This document shows, in pieces, positions 33,277-43,491 of a stretch of 64,000 nucleotides of DNA. Origin of the DNA: Mucilaginibacter saanensis (GTDB taxonomy: Bacteria > Bacteroidota > Bacteroidia > Sphingobacteriales > Sphingobacteriaceae); contig NZ_JACHBZ010000013.1 of the NCBI RefSeq assembly GCF_014200575.1, forward strand, positions 1 through 64,000. The letters run 5' to 3'. The notes beneath the pieces were generated by a model. The model was given only the letters and a program-made list of their open reading frames with translations. It ran no database searches and was not told the DNA's origin. Made by a program: the position numbers and the translations under genes. The first letter of the stretch is position 1. Each line of letters starts with the position of its first letter.

Positions 33277-34623
33277 GTGAAAAACATTATCAGCCTGTTT
33301 TATAAAAACCTCTTTTTAACTAACCGCCTGTTTACCGGTTTGGGCTGTAGTGCGGTATTATTCTTATTATCGTTCTTTTTTCCATGGCTTGGTGTTGTAC
33401 CCGAACTGGCATTTTGGGCATTAACTGCGCTGGTTATTATTGATTTGCTGCTGCTGTATAAAACCAATAAAGGCGTGTTTGCCAAACGCCATGCACCCGA
33501 AAGATTAAGCAATAGTGATGACAATGAGTTGGGTATATATATCGAAAACTGGTATGGCTTTAATATCAGCGTTGGCATTATTGATGAAATACCCTTTCAA
33601 TTTCAAAAACGCGATGTGTGGTTTAAAACAAGCTTAAAGCCGCGCGATCGCAAACTGATTAATTATATATTGCGCCCAACCCGGCGCGGCGAATATGAGT
33701 TTGGTGACATCAGGGTATTTGTTAAATCGCCATTGGGCCTCATCAGGCGGCGGTATAATTTTAGTGAGGCAGAAACATTACCTGTATATCCGTCTTTTTT
33801 GCAGATGCGTAAATATGAGCTTATGGCCATATCAAACCGCTTAACTGACATAGGTATAAAGAAAATAAGACGGATTGGGCACAGCCTTGAGTTTGAGCAG
33901 GTAAAAACCTACGTGGCAGGCGATGATTATCGCACCATTAATTGGAAAGCTACTGCAAGGCAAGGCAACTTAATGGTAAACTCCTATACCGACGAAAAGG
34001 CACAGCATGTATACTGCATAATTGATAAATCAAGAGCCATGAAAATGCCTTTTGAAGGTTTAAGCCTGCTTGACTATGCCATTAATGCCAGCCTGGTACT
34101 ATCAAACGTGGCGCTATTAAAAGAGGATAAAGCAGGACTGATCACCATATCGGAACAATTGGGGGCCGTGGTACCGGCCGATAAGCGTCCTACGCATTTA
34201 AACAAGATACTGGAGGTTTTATATAAGGAGAAAACGCGTTATCTGGAAACCAACATGGAGTTACTCTATGCCACCATACGCAAAGTAATTAAACAACGCA
34301 GCCTGGTAGTTTTCTTCACTAATTATGAAAGTCTGAACGCCCTGCAACGGCAATTACCTTTCCTGAAAAGGATTGCTAAATACCACCTGCTGCTGGTAGT
34401 ATTTTTTGAAAATACCGAACTTAAAAAGCTGAGTGAGCAAAACGCTGCAGATGTGGAAGGAATTTACGTCAAAACCATAGCGGAGAAATTTGCCTACGAC
34501 AAAAAGCTCATCGTAAAAGAGCTGGCCAAACATGGTATACAATCTATTTTAACAGCTCCTCAGAACCTTACGGTTAATGCGGTAAACCGCTATCTTGAAA
34601 TAAAGGCAAAGCAAAAGATATAA
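33277..34623 (+). CDS. DUF58 domain-containing membrane protein
   Basis: 448 aa, beginning with a GTG codon. Two membrane helices (about 22-37, 44-61) and a large soluble part. The DUF58 signature DDYRTINWKATAR lies at 216-228. A VWA-like segment follows: IIDKSRAM at about 248-255 is a degenerate form of the metal-site DxSxS, so metal binding is doubtful. The last third resembles a VWA-type fold end. Final gene of the operon. Partnership with MoxR follows from the family and the 9-nt spacing. Confidence 0.88.
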   Translation: MKNIISLFYKNLFLTNRLFTGLGCSAVLFLLSFFFPWLGVVPELAFWALTALVIIDLLLLYKTNKGVFAKRHAPERLSNSDDNELGIYIENWYGFNISVGIIDEIPFQFQKRDVWFKTSLKPRDRKLINYILRPTRRGEYEFGDIRVFVKSPLGLIRRRYNFSEAETLPVYPSFLQMRKYELMAISNRLTDIGIKKIRRIGHSLEFEQVKTYVAGDDYRTINWKATARQGNLMVNSYTDEKAQHVYCIIDKSRAMKMPFEGLSLLDYAINASLVLSNVALLKEDKAGLITISEQLGAVVPADKRPTHLNKILEVLYKEKTRYLETNMELLYATIRKVIKQRSLVVFFTNYESLNALQRQLPFLKRIAKYHLLLVVFFENTELKKLSEQNAADVEGIYVKTIAEKFAYDKKLIVKELAKHGIQSILTAPQNLTVNAVNRYLEIKAKQKI

Positions 34624-34651
34624 TTAAAAAAAGACAAGATTAAAGCATTAA

Positions 34652-34744
34652 GTCATCCTGAACTTGTTTCAGGAACTCACAGGACAATTAGCCTGCACAA
34701 TGTATATTTTAGCACATGTGGTGCCGAAACAAGTTCGGCATGAC
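34652..34744. repeat. REP-like imperfect palindrome
   Basis: GTCATCCTGAACTTGTTTCA begins the left arm (34652-34674). The right arm (34722-34744) ends GTTCGGCATGAC. The arms pair imperfectly across about 47 nt. This GTCAT-CTGAACTTGTTTC type is a frequent intergenic palindrome in Bacteroidota, from general knowledge. It lies between the converging DUF58 and mscS genes and may also be a transcript end. Confidence 0.6.
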
Positions 34745-34796
34745 TAAAGTTAGAAAACGGCTCATTCGGGCGCCTATCTTTCGTCCTTTTCAGCCC

Positions 34797-35585
34797 CTAT
34801 CCCGCTTTAGGAAAGTTAACGCCGGCGGCTCCGAGGTCTTTTATTATTTTTTCCTGCAGGGCTATTTTAGCGGTTAAGAAGTTGGCTGGCTGCACCCATA
34901 CATTTACCAAAAAACGGATAGAATCAATCTCCAGGCTGCTGATACCAATGCGTGATGCAGGGTCTTTCAGCAAATTGCTGGTAGTATCTATGGCCTTTTG
35001 CATAATGGTTTTCACCAGTTCAATATCATTGGTATAAGCTATTTTCACTTCAAAATCCAACCGGCGTTTACCCTCGCGGGTCACATTCACTATAACCTCG
35101 TTAAACAGTTTTCCATTGGGAATAATAACTGTCTTATTATCGGCGGTAAGTAAAACGGTATAAAACATCTGGATAGATATTACCTTACCGTCCTGCCCTT
35201 GCGCAACTATGCCATCATTAAGCTCAAAAGGCTTTAATAACAGGATGAGCACACCACCCGCAAAATTTTGAAATGTACCTGATAACGCTAAACCCGCTGC
35301 AACGCTAAACGCACCAATAATGGTTGTGAAAATGGTCATCTCCCAACCAATAAAGTTCATTACCCAGATAATGAGCAATACGTAAAGAGTGGTAATTGTT
35401 AAACTTAAAAAGAAAGGTTGCAGTGAAGAATGAATGCCTCTTTTAAGCATCCGGTTGCGAAGCCGCGACCGTAAAAACCTGATAACCCAAAGACCAATTA
35501 AAAATATAATTAGTCCGCCTATGTATTTTGGCCCGTTAGCAACAAGCCATTTATGAAGATCCTGATAATATCCTTTTACTTCCAT
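34797..35585 (-). CDS. mscS: Small-conductance mechanosensitive channel (MscS family)
   Basis: 262 aa. Three membrane helices (about 19-36, 55-75, 80-110). The third is the pore helix, with the Ala/Gly pattern VAAGLALSGTFQNFAGGVLI. Next is the beta domain starting KPFELNDGIVAQGQDGKV, then an alpha/beta tail. The channel releases solutes on hypo-osmotic shock. Size is close to E. coli MscS. A TACCTTTG -7 box at 35596-35603 lies 10 nt from the ATG. Confidence 0.9.
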   Translation of the reverse strand: MEVKGYYQDLHKWLVANGPKYIGGLIIFLIGLWVIRFLRSRLRNRMLKRGIHSSLQPFFLSLTITTLYVLLIIWVMNFIGWEMTIFTTIIGAFSVAAGLALSGTFQNFAGGVLILLLKPFELNDGIVAQGQDGKVISIQMFYTVLLTADNKTVIIPNGKLFNEVIVNVTREGKRRLDFEVKIAYTNDIELVKTIMQKAIDTTSNLLKDPASRIGISSLEIDSIRFLVNVWVQPANFLTAKIALQEKIIKDLGAAGVNFPKAG

Positions 35586-35950
35586 AACTGAAAGGCAAAG
35601 GTAAAAAATTAATTACTTACCGTAAATGGTAATAAATAGTTCAGGGCCTTTTATCAGTAACCAATCTACAATGGTACTGTGCACTAACTTTGATTTTTGA
35701 ACTATGTTTTTCATGATAACGCTTTATTCAAATCCTATGCCTAAACTACAGCCTTTCAGATTTGTTACGCAAAAATACATAACCTGCATTCAGCTAACGT
35801 TAAAAATTAATCAAATGATTAATTAATGACCATCCATTTACTTTTAAATGACTGTAAACAGGCCTAAAAACAAAGTCCCTGTCTAGAAAACCAGACAGGG
35901 ACTTGTATAGAAATATATTTTACATACCCCCTTTAGGGGGCTTGGGGGAA
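35586..35950. other. Intergenic region between mscS and groEL
   Basis: No gene. From left: the mscS -7 box TACCTTTG (minus strand, 35596-35603); about 260 nt of AT-rich sequence; the groEL terminator (AAGTCCCTGTCT 35873-35884 with AGACAGGGACTT 35893-35904, U-rich on the minus strand); and a palindrome CCCCCTTTAGGGGG (35927-35940) followed by CTTGGGGG just after the groEL stop. The last belongs with the repeats at 2101-2212 and 41798-41880. Confidence 0.65.
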
Positions 35951-37609
<1,659 letters not shown>

Positions 37610-37760
37610 TTATTGAATTAGCAGCTGAAAATTTGTTGATCATCAACGCTGTTTAGTAATTCAGTAACTATTTTGTTTTAGTTTGATTAATGATTTGTTG
37701 AACTATAGTTTTTGCAGGATGAATCAATAATTCATATCCTCCATAATTCAATAATTGGGT

Positions 37761-38036
37761 TTACAATATTGCGTAAACGTCAGATTCGCGCATAATTAAA
37801 TACTCTTTACCTTCATAAGTAATTTCGGTACCTGCGTATTTTCCATATAAAACCTGGTCACCAACTTTTACAGTTAAAGGCTCATCTACTTTACCATCGC
37901 CTACGGCAACAATAGTTCCACGCTGAGGTTTTTCTTTAGCGGTATCCGGGATAATAATTCCCGAAGCGGTCTTCTCTTCGGCAGCTGCAGCTTCCACAAC
38001 TACTCTGTCGCCGATTGGTTTAATGTTTAATGACAT
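37761..38036 (-). CDS. groES: 10 kDa co-chaperonin GroES
   Basis: 91 aa, lid of the GroEL cage. [20 protein letters not shown] with the mobile loop [15 protein letters not shown] at about 25-39, then [17 protein letters not shown]. It is first in the groESL pair. The 235 nt upstream hold the promoter, but neither a clear TAnnTTTG box nor a CIRCE dyad was recognised. Confidence 0.96.
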   Translation of the reverse strand: MSLNIKPIGDRVVVEAAAAEEKTASGIIIPDTAKEKPQRGTIVAVGDGKVDEPLTVKVGDQVLYGKYAGTEITYEGKEYLIMRESDVYAIL

Positions 38037-38217
38037 AGTTATATCTGTTTATTTTATTTAAGTTTCGACAGCAATTCCTCATCAATTATGCCAAGCAAAC
38101 ACAATTACAATTATTGGCATGTAAAACTGTTGTAATGTCAGCTAAACGTTATTTTGCTTTTTGTGCTTAACAATATTTTAACGTTCCAGTGCCATCATGT
38201 CAGTTATATATTACAAC

Positions 38218-38252
38218 AAAAAAGGCTTTGGGAATAACCCAAAGCCTTTTTT
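38218..38252. terminator. secG-side terminator
   Basis: AAAAAAGGCTTTGGG (38218-38232) and CCCAAAGCCTTTTTT (38238-38252) form a perfect 15-bp stem with a 5-nt loop. It closes the minus-strand secG transcript and could also act on plus-strand transcription. Confidence 0.85.
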
Positions 38253-38271
38253 GTTGTTTTAAAGTATGTAA

Positions 38272-38628
38272 TTACTTAGTAGCCGGTTTAGCAGGCGCAG
38301 GTGTTGCAGGTGCACTAAGTGGTGCGCTTAATGGTGCAGTTTGCGTTGGTTTTGAAGCTTTCTCAATCAGATCGCGCTGAGCCGAATTATCATTACCTGT
38401 TGAACCACCTTTTACAGCAACGTTAATTGCCAATGACAAAACCATTATACTGATAGCCAGTACCCAGGTGCCCTTTTCTAAAAAATCGCCTGTTTTTTGC
38501 ACACCCATTAACTGAGATGAACTTGAAAAATTTGATGACAAGCCACCGCCCTTAGGGTTCTGGATTAATACGATAAGCCCTAAAAGGATGCAAATGATAA
38601 TGGTAAGGATAATTAAAACTAAATACAT
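38272..38628 (-). CDS. secG: Protein translocase subunit SecG
   Basis: 118 aa, small SecYEG subunit. Helix 1 at about 2-23 (LVLIILTIIICILLGLIVLI), conserved loop QNPKGGGLSSNFSSSSQ, helix 2 near 50-72. The C-terminus is a low-complexity Ala/Pro tail (APATPAPAKPATK), common in Bacteroidota SecG. Last gene of a minus-strand run with the 455-aa gene and lptE (9-nt spacing). Confidence 0.93.
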   Translation of the reverse strand: MYLVLIILTIIICILLGLIVLIQNPKGGGLSSNFSSSSQLMGVQKTGDFLEKGTWVLAISIMVLSLAINVAVKGGSTGNDNSAQRDLIEKASKPTQTAPLSAPLSAPATPAPAKPATK

Positions 38629-38637
38629 TTCTTTATA

Positions 38638-40005
38638 TTAATTGGTTTTCTTTTCTAATTGTTCAATTTGGATGGCAAAGTAACGACTTTTTTCCGGAAA
38701 TTTCACCATCAATTTTTTATACGTGGCAATAGCCTTATGGTACAGCATTTGGTCGGCATATATATGGGCCAGTGTTTCGCTTACCAGATCGTTTCTGTCC
38801 TCGGCACTTTTTTTGGCTTTGTTCTCGTTATCAAGCTTGTCCATTGCCGGCGGTCTTATCTGCGGTTCTTCCTGTATAAACCGTTCAATAATAACATCTT
38901 CCTTGCGTCGTACTTCGGGCGCATCAGCTTGCGGCGTTTTTTCAAGCTCCTCTAATGATTTTACATGAAAAATATTCTCAAAGTATTGCTGTTGTAAGGC
39001 ATCAGACGCCTGCTCCTTAAGTTCAGCCGGCTGCGCATGCACTGATGGAAGCGGACTGGTATAAGGCTGATAGGTTGCCGCATACTCTTTACGGGTTTTA
39101 TCAAGCCACCACATAAAAGTATAAGGCATTTTTTCGTCGTTATACTTTGATACATCCTGGCTTTCGGTATCTGCAGTGGTGCCGTTTTGATCAACAGAAA
39201 CCATTTCAACCGCTGTTGAGTTTGATTGATCGCTTAGGGTTTCGCCCGCATTTTTCTGATCAACTGCGGAGTTGTCAAATGTAAAATAGTCAATGCTCGC
39301 TATACTCCCGATGATCCATTTTTCTGATCCAAGATCAATACCCGGCTCGTTAAATTTATCTTTTTCATCGGCTTCCGACATTTCTGCTGTGGTTTCATGA
39401 GCAGGTCCCGAGAAGCTTATATTTTCAATACCTACAATTTCATCATATACTTCGTCCTCAATATCGGCTTCGGTAGATGAGGGGGTAGGTACAGCCGCCT
39501 TATTTTCTTCTAAAAATGATTTATCTTCAGCAACAGGTAACACCGTACTTGTTGCTGATTCTTCAACCGAAATTACCTGTTCGCCAAGATAATTATCTTC
39601 TCTTAAAAAATGCTGCTCATCATCATCTGGCTGATACTCCTTTTCGGCAGTTTCAATTTCAACAGCGGGGCCGATATTAAAATAGTTTTCGGCCACAGGT
39701 GGCGGGCTATGGTGATCCAAAGTAACAGCGTAACCATCCGTAACAATTTGCTCAGGAGTTACCGTAGCCAGGCTATCGGCATCATGCATGAGCTTATATA
39801 ACAAATGCGGATCAAAGTAGGTGGCCACTTGCTTTAACCCGTTACCTGCACCAGCATGTACCAGCATAGCTTTCAATATACCACTTTGCGGGTATTCATT
39901 AACCAATTGCTGCAAATCGTAGCTATACGTTTGCCCGGCATTAGCCGGATTGGCCAACAATTCCAATAGTATTTCGTTCTGCCTGTTATTCAAATCTTGA
40001 TCCAC
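38638..40005 (-). CDS. Acidic hypothetical protein with C-terminal TPR-like motif
   Basis: 455 aa, beginning with a GTG (no nearby ATG). The N-terminal about 100 residues are helical (EILLELLANPANAGQTYSYD). The middle 250 residues are acidic and low in predicted structure. The end contains a TPR-like pair (YADQMLYHKAIATYKKLMVK). No signal peptide or membrane helix, so probably cytoplasmic. Proteins of this type sit between lptE and secG in related genomes, from general knowledge, but no function is assigned. It may scaffold other proteins. Confidence 0.65.
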   Translation of the reverse strand: MDQDLNNRQNEILLELLANPANAGQTYSYDLQQLVNEYPQSGILKAMLVHAGAGNGLKQVATYFDPHLLYKLMHDADSLATVTPEQIVTDGYAVTLDHHSPPPVAENYFNIGPAVEIETAEKEYQPDDDEQHFLREDNYLGEQVISVEESATSTVLPVAEDKSFLEENKAAVPTPSSTEADIEDEVYDEIVGIENISFSGPAHETTAEMSEADEKDKFNEPGIDLGSEKWIIGSIASIDYFTFDNSAVDQKNAGETLSDQSNSTAVEMVSVDQNGTTADTESQDVSKYNDEKMPYTFMWWLDKTRKEYAATYQPYTSPLPSVHAQPAELKEQASDALQQQYFENIFHVKSLEELEKTPQADAPEVRRKEDVIIERFIQEEPQIRPPAMDKLDNENKAKKSAEDRNDLVSETLAHIYADQMLYHKAIATYKKLMVKFPEKSRYFAIQIEQLEKKTN

Positions 40006-40026
40006 GAGGTTGAAAGTACAAATTGC

Positions 40027-40533
40027 CTACCAATTAGAAAAGGCTTTGTTAAAAATATCTTCAGTTAACTTCTTCACCAAATCCTGTATCAGGTTTTGCT
40101 CCTGCGCCCCTATATCTCCCCTAAAGTCTGTTGAACTGGTAAAAGTTTGGTCAAAATTAAGTTTTTTATCGGCTTCGTAAACAAATTTAACTTTTACGGT
40201 TATGGTTAACCGGTTAGCGTCGGCAATAGGGGCAACGTTGTTGGCCACAGCCTCAATAGAAACCGGCGCTATAGTATAACCTATAATACTGCCCGACATG
40301 GTTGCATCACTTTCGTTACGGGTAATGCTTAACCGGCTCTGCGTACGTATCCTATCCTTTAAAGCCTCTGTAAAAGTTTGGCTCAGGTTGTTAACTACCA
40401 ATGGTGCATTATTCTCAAAAAACTGCACATCAATAGTTTTCAGAGCCGGCGGTATAGAAGCATTTTTAAGTGTATAACAAGACGATAACATTAAACTTAA
40501 TGAGCAAACAATAATCCCCAATAATTTTTTCAT
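40027..40533 (-). CDS. lptE: LptE-family LPS assembly lipoprotein
   Basis: 168 aa. Signal with lipobox cysteine at about 19 (SLMLSSCYTLKNA), then the Bacteroidota LptE pattern SIPPALKTIDVQFFENNAPLV and LSQTFTEALKDRIRTQSRL. LptE plugs the LptD barrel that places lipopolysaccharide in the outer membrane. Sequence is distant from the E. coli form, and the call rests on the lineage-specific motif and context. It lies 4 nt after the sigma-54-type activator, so the two are co-transcribed. Confidence 0.82.
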   Translation of the reverse strand: MKKLLGIIVCSLSLMLSSCYTLKNASIPPALKTIDVQFFENNAPLVVNNLSQTFTEALKDRIRTQSRLSITRNESDATMSGSIIGYTIAPVSIEAVANNVAPIADANRLTITVKVKFVYEADKKLNFDQTFTSSTDFRGDIGAQEQNLIQDLVKKLTEDIFNKAFSNW

Positions 40534-40537
40534 TAGC

Positions 40538-41794
40538 CTATAAGTTTAATTCTTTTATTTTCCTGTATAATGTTCTTTCTGATATGCCCAGCTCATTTGC
40601 GGCAAGTTTACGTTTGCCCTTATGCTTTTTCAGGGCCTTACGTATCAGATCCGATTCTTTTTCAATTAATGACAACGACTCCTCAACCTCTTCGGCCTCA
40701 TGCGTTATGTTATAGGCTTCGTTACTGTTATTATTGCTGTTGCCTCCGGTATTGTTATTAACGGGTTGCTGTAAAGTAAATTGCGTTTCGGCGTTACCGG
40801 GCAACTCAATATCACGATATAACTGGTTAAGTGTTTGCGAATGATTACTGTAATTGGCTGCCACTTCCCCATGTTCAATAATATCGGCCACCAGTTTCTT
40901 CAATTCCACCATATCGCGTTTCATATCAAACAACACTTTGTATAAAATATCGCGTTCAGAAAAATCTTCTTTATGCTGATTGTCAACACGCATAGGTAAA
41001 TTGCGACTACCTGTTTCATGGGGGATATAGGTAAGCAGGGTTTGCGCTGTAATAATGCGGTCGCGCTCCAGAACGGCCAGTTGCTCGGCCATATTCTTAA
41101 GCTGCCTTACGTTACCTGGCCAGGAGTAATTGATTAATACCTGTTGAGCCTCGTCATCAAGCTGAATAGGCGGAGTGCGGTATTTATCGGTAAAATCCGA
41201 AGTGAATTTCCTGAAAAGCAGATAAACATCTTCCTTTCTTTCGCGCAGGGGTGGTATTTTAAGCGGAACGGTATTTAAGCGATAATAAAGGTCTTCCCTG
41301 AATTTTCCGCTTTTTACGGCATCATAAACATCCACATTGGTAGCTGCTATAACACGTACATTTGTTTTCTCAACCTTTGATGAACCTACCTTAATATATT
41401 GACCAGATTCAAGCACGCGTAATAAGCGTGCCTGCGTACCCAAAGGCATTTCGGCAATTTCATCCAAAAATATAGTACCACCATTTACAGTTTCAAAATA
41501 TCCCTTACGCTCGCCAACAGCACCGGTGTAGGCGCCTTTTTCGTGACCAAATAATTCAGAATCAATGGTACCTTCAGGAATAGCGCCACAGTTTACAGCA
41601 ATAAACGGCCCATGTTTACGCGGGCTCATTTGATGAATAATGTGCGAAAATACCTCCTTGCCACTACCGCTTTCGCCGGTAATTAGCACAGAGATATCTG
41701 TTGGTGCCACTTGGTTGGCAATATTTATAGCCCGATTAAGCAATGGCGAATTGCCAATGATCCCGAAGCGTTGTTTTATTTCTTGTATATCCAT
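40538..41794 (-). CDS. Sigma-54-interaction-type AAA+ transcriptional activator
   Basis: 418 aa. No receiver or sensor domain: the AAA+ module begins at residue 1. Walker A GESGSGKE at 40-47, the sigma-54 contact loop as GAYTGA at 87-92 (consensus GAFTGA), and Walker B GGTIFLDE at 105-112. A linker rich in Asn follows. A Fis-type HTH (LAANELGISERTLYRKIKEL) ends the protein. Such proteins drive sigma-54 promoters in response to partner signals. It directly precedes lptE, suggesting envelope control. miaB lies upstream across a palindromic repeat. Confidence 0.9.
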   Translation of the reverse strand: MDIQEIKQRFGIIGNSPLLNRAINIANQVAPTDISVLITGESGSGKEVFSHIIHQMSPRKHGPFIAVNCGAIPEGTIDSELFGHEKGAYTGAVGERKGYFETVNGGTIFLDEIAEMPLGTQARLLRVLESGQYIKVGSSKVEKTNVRVIAATNVDVYDAVKSGKFREDLYYRLNTVPLKIPPLRERKEDVYLLFRKFTSDFTDKYRTPPIQLDDEAQQVLINYSWPGNVRQLKNMAEQLAVLERDRIITAQTLLTYIPHETGSRNLPMRVDNQHKEDFSERDILYKVLFDMKRDMVELKKLVADIIEHGEVAANYSNHSQTLNQLYRDIELPGNAETQFTLQQPVNNNTGGNSNNNSNEAYNITHEAEEVEESLSLIEKESDLIRKALKKHKGKRKLAANELGISERTLYRKIKELNL

Positions 41795-41797
41795 AAG

Positions 41798-41880
41798 ACC
41801 CCTAACCCCCTAAAGGGAGAATTTTAGGTTTTTAATTTTTTATATAGTGTTTAACTGATCCCTCCCCCCTTTAAGAGATC
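41798..41880. repeat. C-run/G-run repeat between the activator and miaB
   Basis: ACCCCTAACCCCCTAAAGGG (41798-41817) and, 40 nt on, CCCTCCCCCCTTTAAGAGAT (41861-41880). The pair belongs with the palindromes at 2101-2212 and 35927-35948. It separates miaB from the activator gene, starting 3 nt upstream of the activator ATG. Whether it ends the miaB transcript is unclear. Confidence 0.5.
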
Positions 41881-41886
41881 GGAGAG

Positions 41887-43377
41887 CTAAACCACTTTTC
41901 CTATCAAAGTAGCCGAAGTGCTGCGTTCAACAAGCACATCCACATATTCGCCAGGTTTATAATTATCCCCTACCGGGAATATTACCATTGCGTTTTGATC
42001 ACTACGGCCACAATAATCTTTGTCTGATTTTTTGGAGTAGCCCTCTATAAGTACTTTCTCAACCTTACCAATACGTGCCTGCATCCGGTAAAAAGAATAC
42101 TCCTGCTGTTTGGCTACAATCTGGGCCAGGCGCTTTTGTTTTATCTCTTCCGGTATATCGTCCTTGTAACGTTTGGCGGCTAAGGTACCCGGCCTTTCGC
42201 TGTATTTAAACATGTAGGCAAAATCGTATTTTACATAATCCATCATGCTTACAGTATCGTCATGCTCCTCGTCAGTTTCGCTACAAAACCCGGTGATTAC
42301 ATCTGTTGATACGGCGCAATCAGGAATAATACGACGAATGGCATCAATCCTGTTGATATACCAGTCACGATCATACGTGCGGTTCATCATTTCCAGTATC
42401 CGGCTATTGCCCGATTGTACCGGCAGGTGAATATAATTGCAAATGTTATCGTACTGATTAATGGTGTATAACACATCGTCGGTAATATCCTTCGGGTGCG
42501 AAGTTGAGAAACGCACGCGCAGCTCCGGACTAATCAGGGCCACCATCTCTAACAGGTTAGCAAAATTAACCCCAGCTCCTGCCTCAACTAAATCTTCTCC
42601 AAGGGAGAGGGCTTCACCAGCTTCCTCAGAACCTTCTGATTTGGCGAGGCCAGCCTCAGATTGTTTCCATTTATAGGAATCCACATTCTGACCCAGTAAA
42701 GTAACCTCGCGATACCCCTTGTTGAACAAATCGGTACACTCCGCAACTATTGATTGCGGATCGCGGCTGCGTTCACGGCCACGGGTAAACGGTACCACAC
42801 AAAATGAACACATGTTATCGCATCCGCGCATAATGGATACAAATGCGTTAATGCCATTGCTGTTTAAACGTACCGGACTTATATCGGCATAGGTTTCTTC
42901 ACGAGAGAGCAATACGTTAACTGCTTTCTGACCGCTATCAACCTGGTCAATCAAATTAGGCAGATCGCGGTAAGCATCCGGACCAACTACTACGTCGACC
43001 AGTTTTTCTTCTTCTAAAAATTTTGCTTTCAGTCGCTCTGCCATACATCCCAGCACACCTACTACCAATCCCGGATTCCGCACCTTGGCAACCGTAAATT
43101 CTTTTAAACGGTTGCGCACACGTTGCTCCGCATTTTCACGAATGGAGCAGGTGTTTATAAAAATGACATCGGCTACGCTAAAATCGGCCGTGGTTTCAAA
43201 ACCCTGTTCCGACAAAATGGATGCAACTATCTCACTATCAGAAAAATTCATGGCACAACCGTAACTTTCAATATAAAGTTTACGGCCATTATTTTTACCG
43301 GCAGCAGGCTCTAAAATTAACGCTTCGCCCTGCCTGCTTTCATCATGTACTTTATCCGGAATAACTAAATCCATCAT
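41887..43377 (-). CDS. miaB: tRNA-2-methylthio-N6-dimethylallyladenosine synthase MiaB
   Basis: 496-aa radical SAM methylthiotransferase that modifies A37 of tRNAs reading U-starting codons. The N-terminal cluster cysteines are Cys41, Cys77 and Cys111; the radical SAM motif is Cys186, Cys190 and Cys193 ([10 protein letters not shown]). A TRAM domain ends the protein. Two adjacent ATGs (43377, 43374) could start it. It is longer than usual because of a stretch of about 32 residues at 239-270, rich in Glu, Ala and Gly, between [12 protein letters not shown] and [10 protein letters not shown], which are normally close. That insertion looks repeat-derived. TATTTTTG at 43397-43404 is a likely -7 box. 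Confidence 0.93.
   Translation of the reverse strand: MMDLVIPDKVHDESRQGEALILEPAAGKNNGRKLYIESYGCAMNFSDSEIVASILSEQGFETTADFSVADVIFINTCSIRENAEQRVRNRLKEFTVAKVRNPGLVVGVLGCMAERLKAKFLEEEKLVDVVVGPDAYRDLPNLIDQVDSGQKAVNVLLSREETYADISPVRLNSNGINAFVSIMRGCDNMCSFCVVPFTRGRERSRDPQSIVAECTDLFNKGYREVTLLGQNVDSYKWKQSEAGLAKSEGSEEAGEALSLGEDLVEAGAGVNFANLLEMVALISPELRVRFSTSHPKDITDDVLYTINQYDNICNYIHLPVQSGNSRILEMMNRTYDRDWYINRIDAIRRIIPDCAVSTDVITGFCSETDEEHDDTVSMMDYVKYDFAYMFKYSERPGTLAAKRYKDDIPEEIKQKRLAQIVAKQQEYSFYRMQARIGKVEKVLIEGYSKKSDKDYCGRSDQNAMVIFPVGDNYKPGEYVDVLVERSTSATLIGKVV
42568..42663 (-). repeat. In-frame palindromic-element-like insertion within miaB
   Basis: This 96-nt segment encodes residues 239-270 of MiaB. On the plus strand it includes CTTCTCCAAGGGAGAGGGC (42594-42612), an imperfect palindrome of the kind (CTCTCC...GGAGAGGG) found in Bacteroidota intergenic repeats. 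It translates without a stop in the miaB frame into a low-complexity Glu/Ala/Gly stretch. The residues either side resume the family pattern. Confidence 0.55.
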
Positions 43378-43396
43378 TTATTTAAAAATTAGTTTG

Positions 43397-43404
43397 CAAA
43401 AATA
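43397..43404 (-). promoter_or_regulatory. miaB -7 box
   Basis: TATTTTTG on the minus strand fits TAnnTTTG and lies 19 nt before the first miaB ATG. No good -33 match was found. Confidence 0.45.
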
Positions 43405-43491
43405 CACAAAATTTAAATACCTGAATGACATATTGGCAGTATTTAACAAAATCGGGCTTTTATTGTTATATACTCAAATTGAACCCTACCC

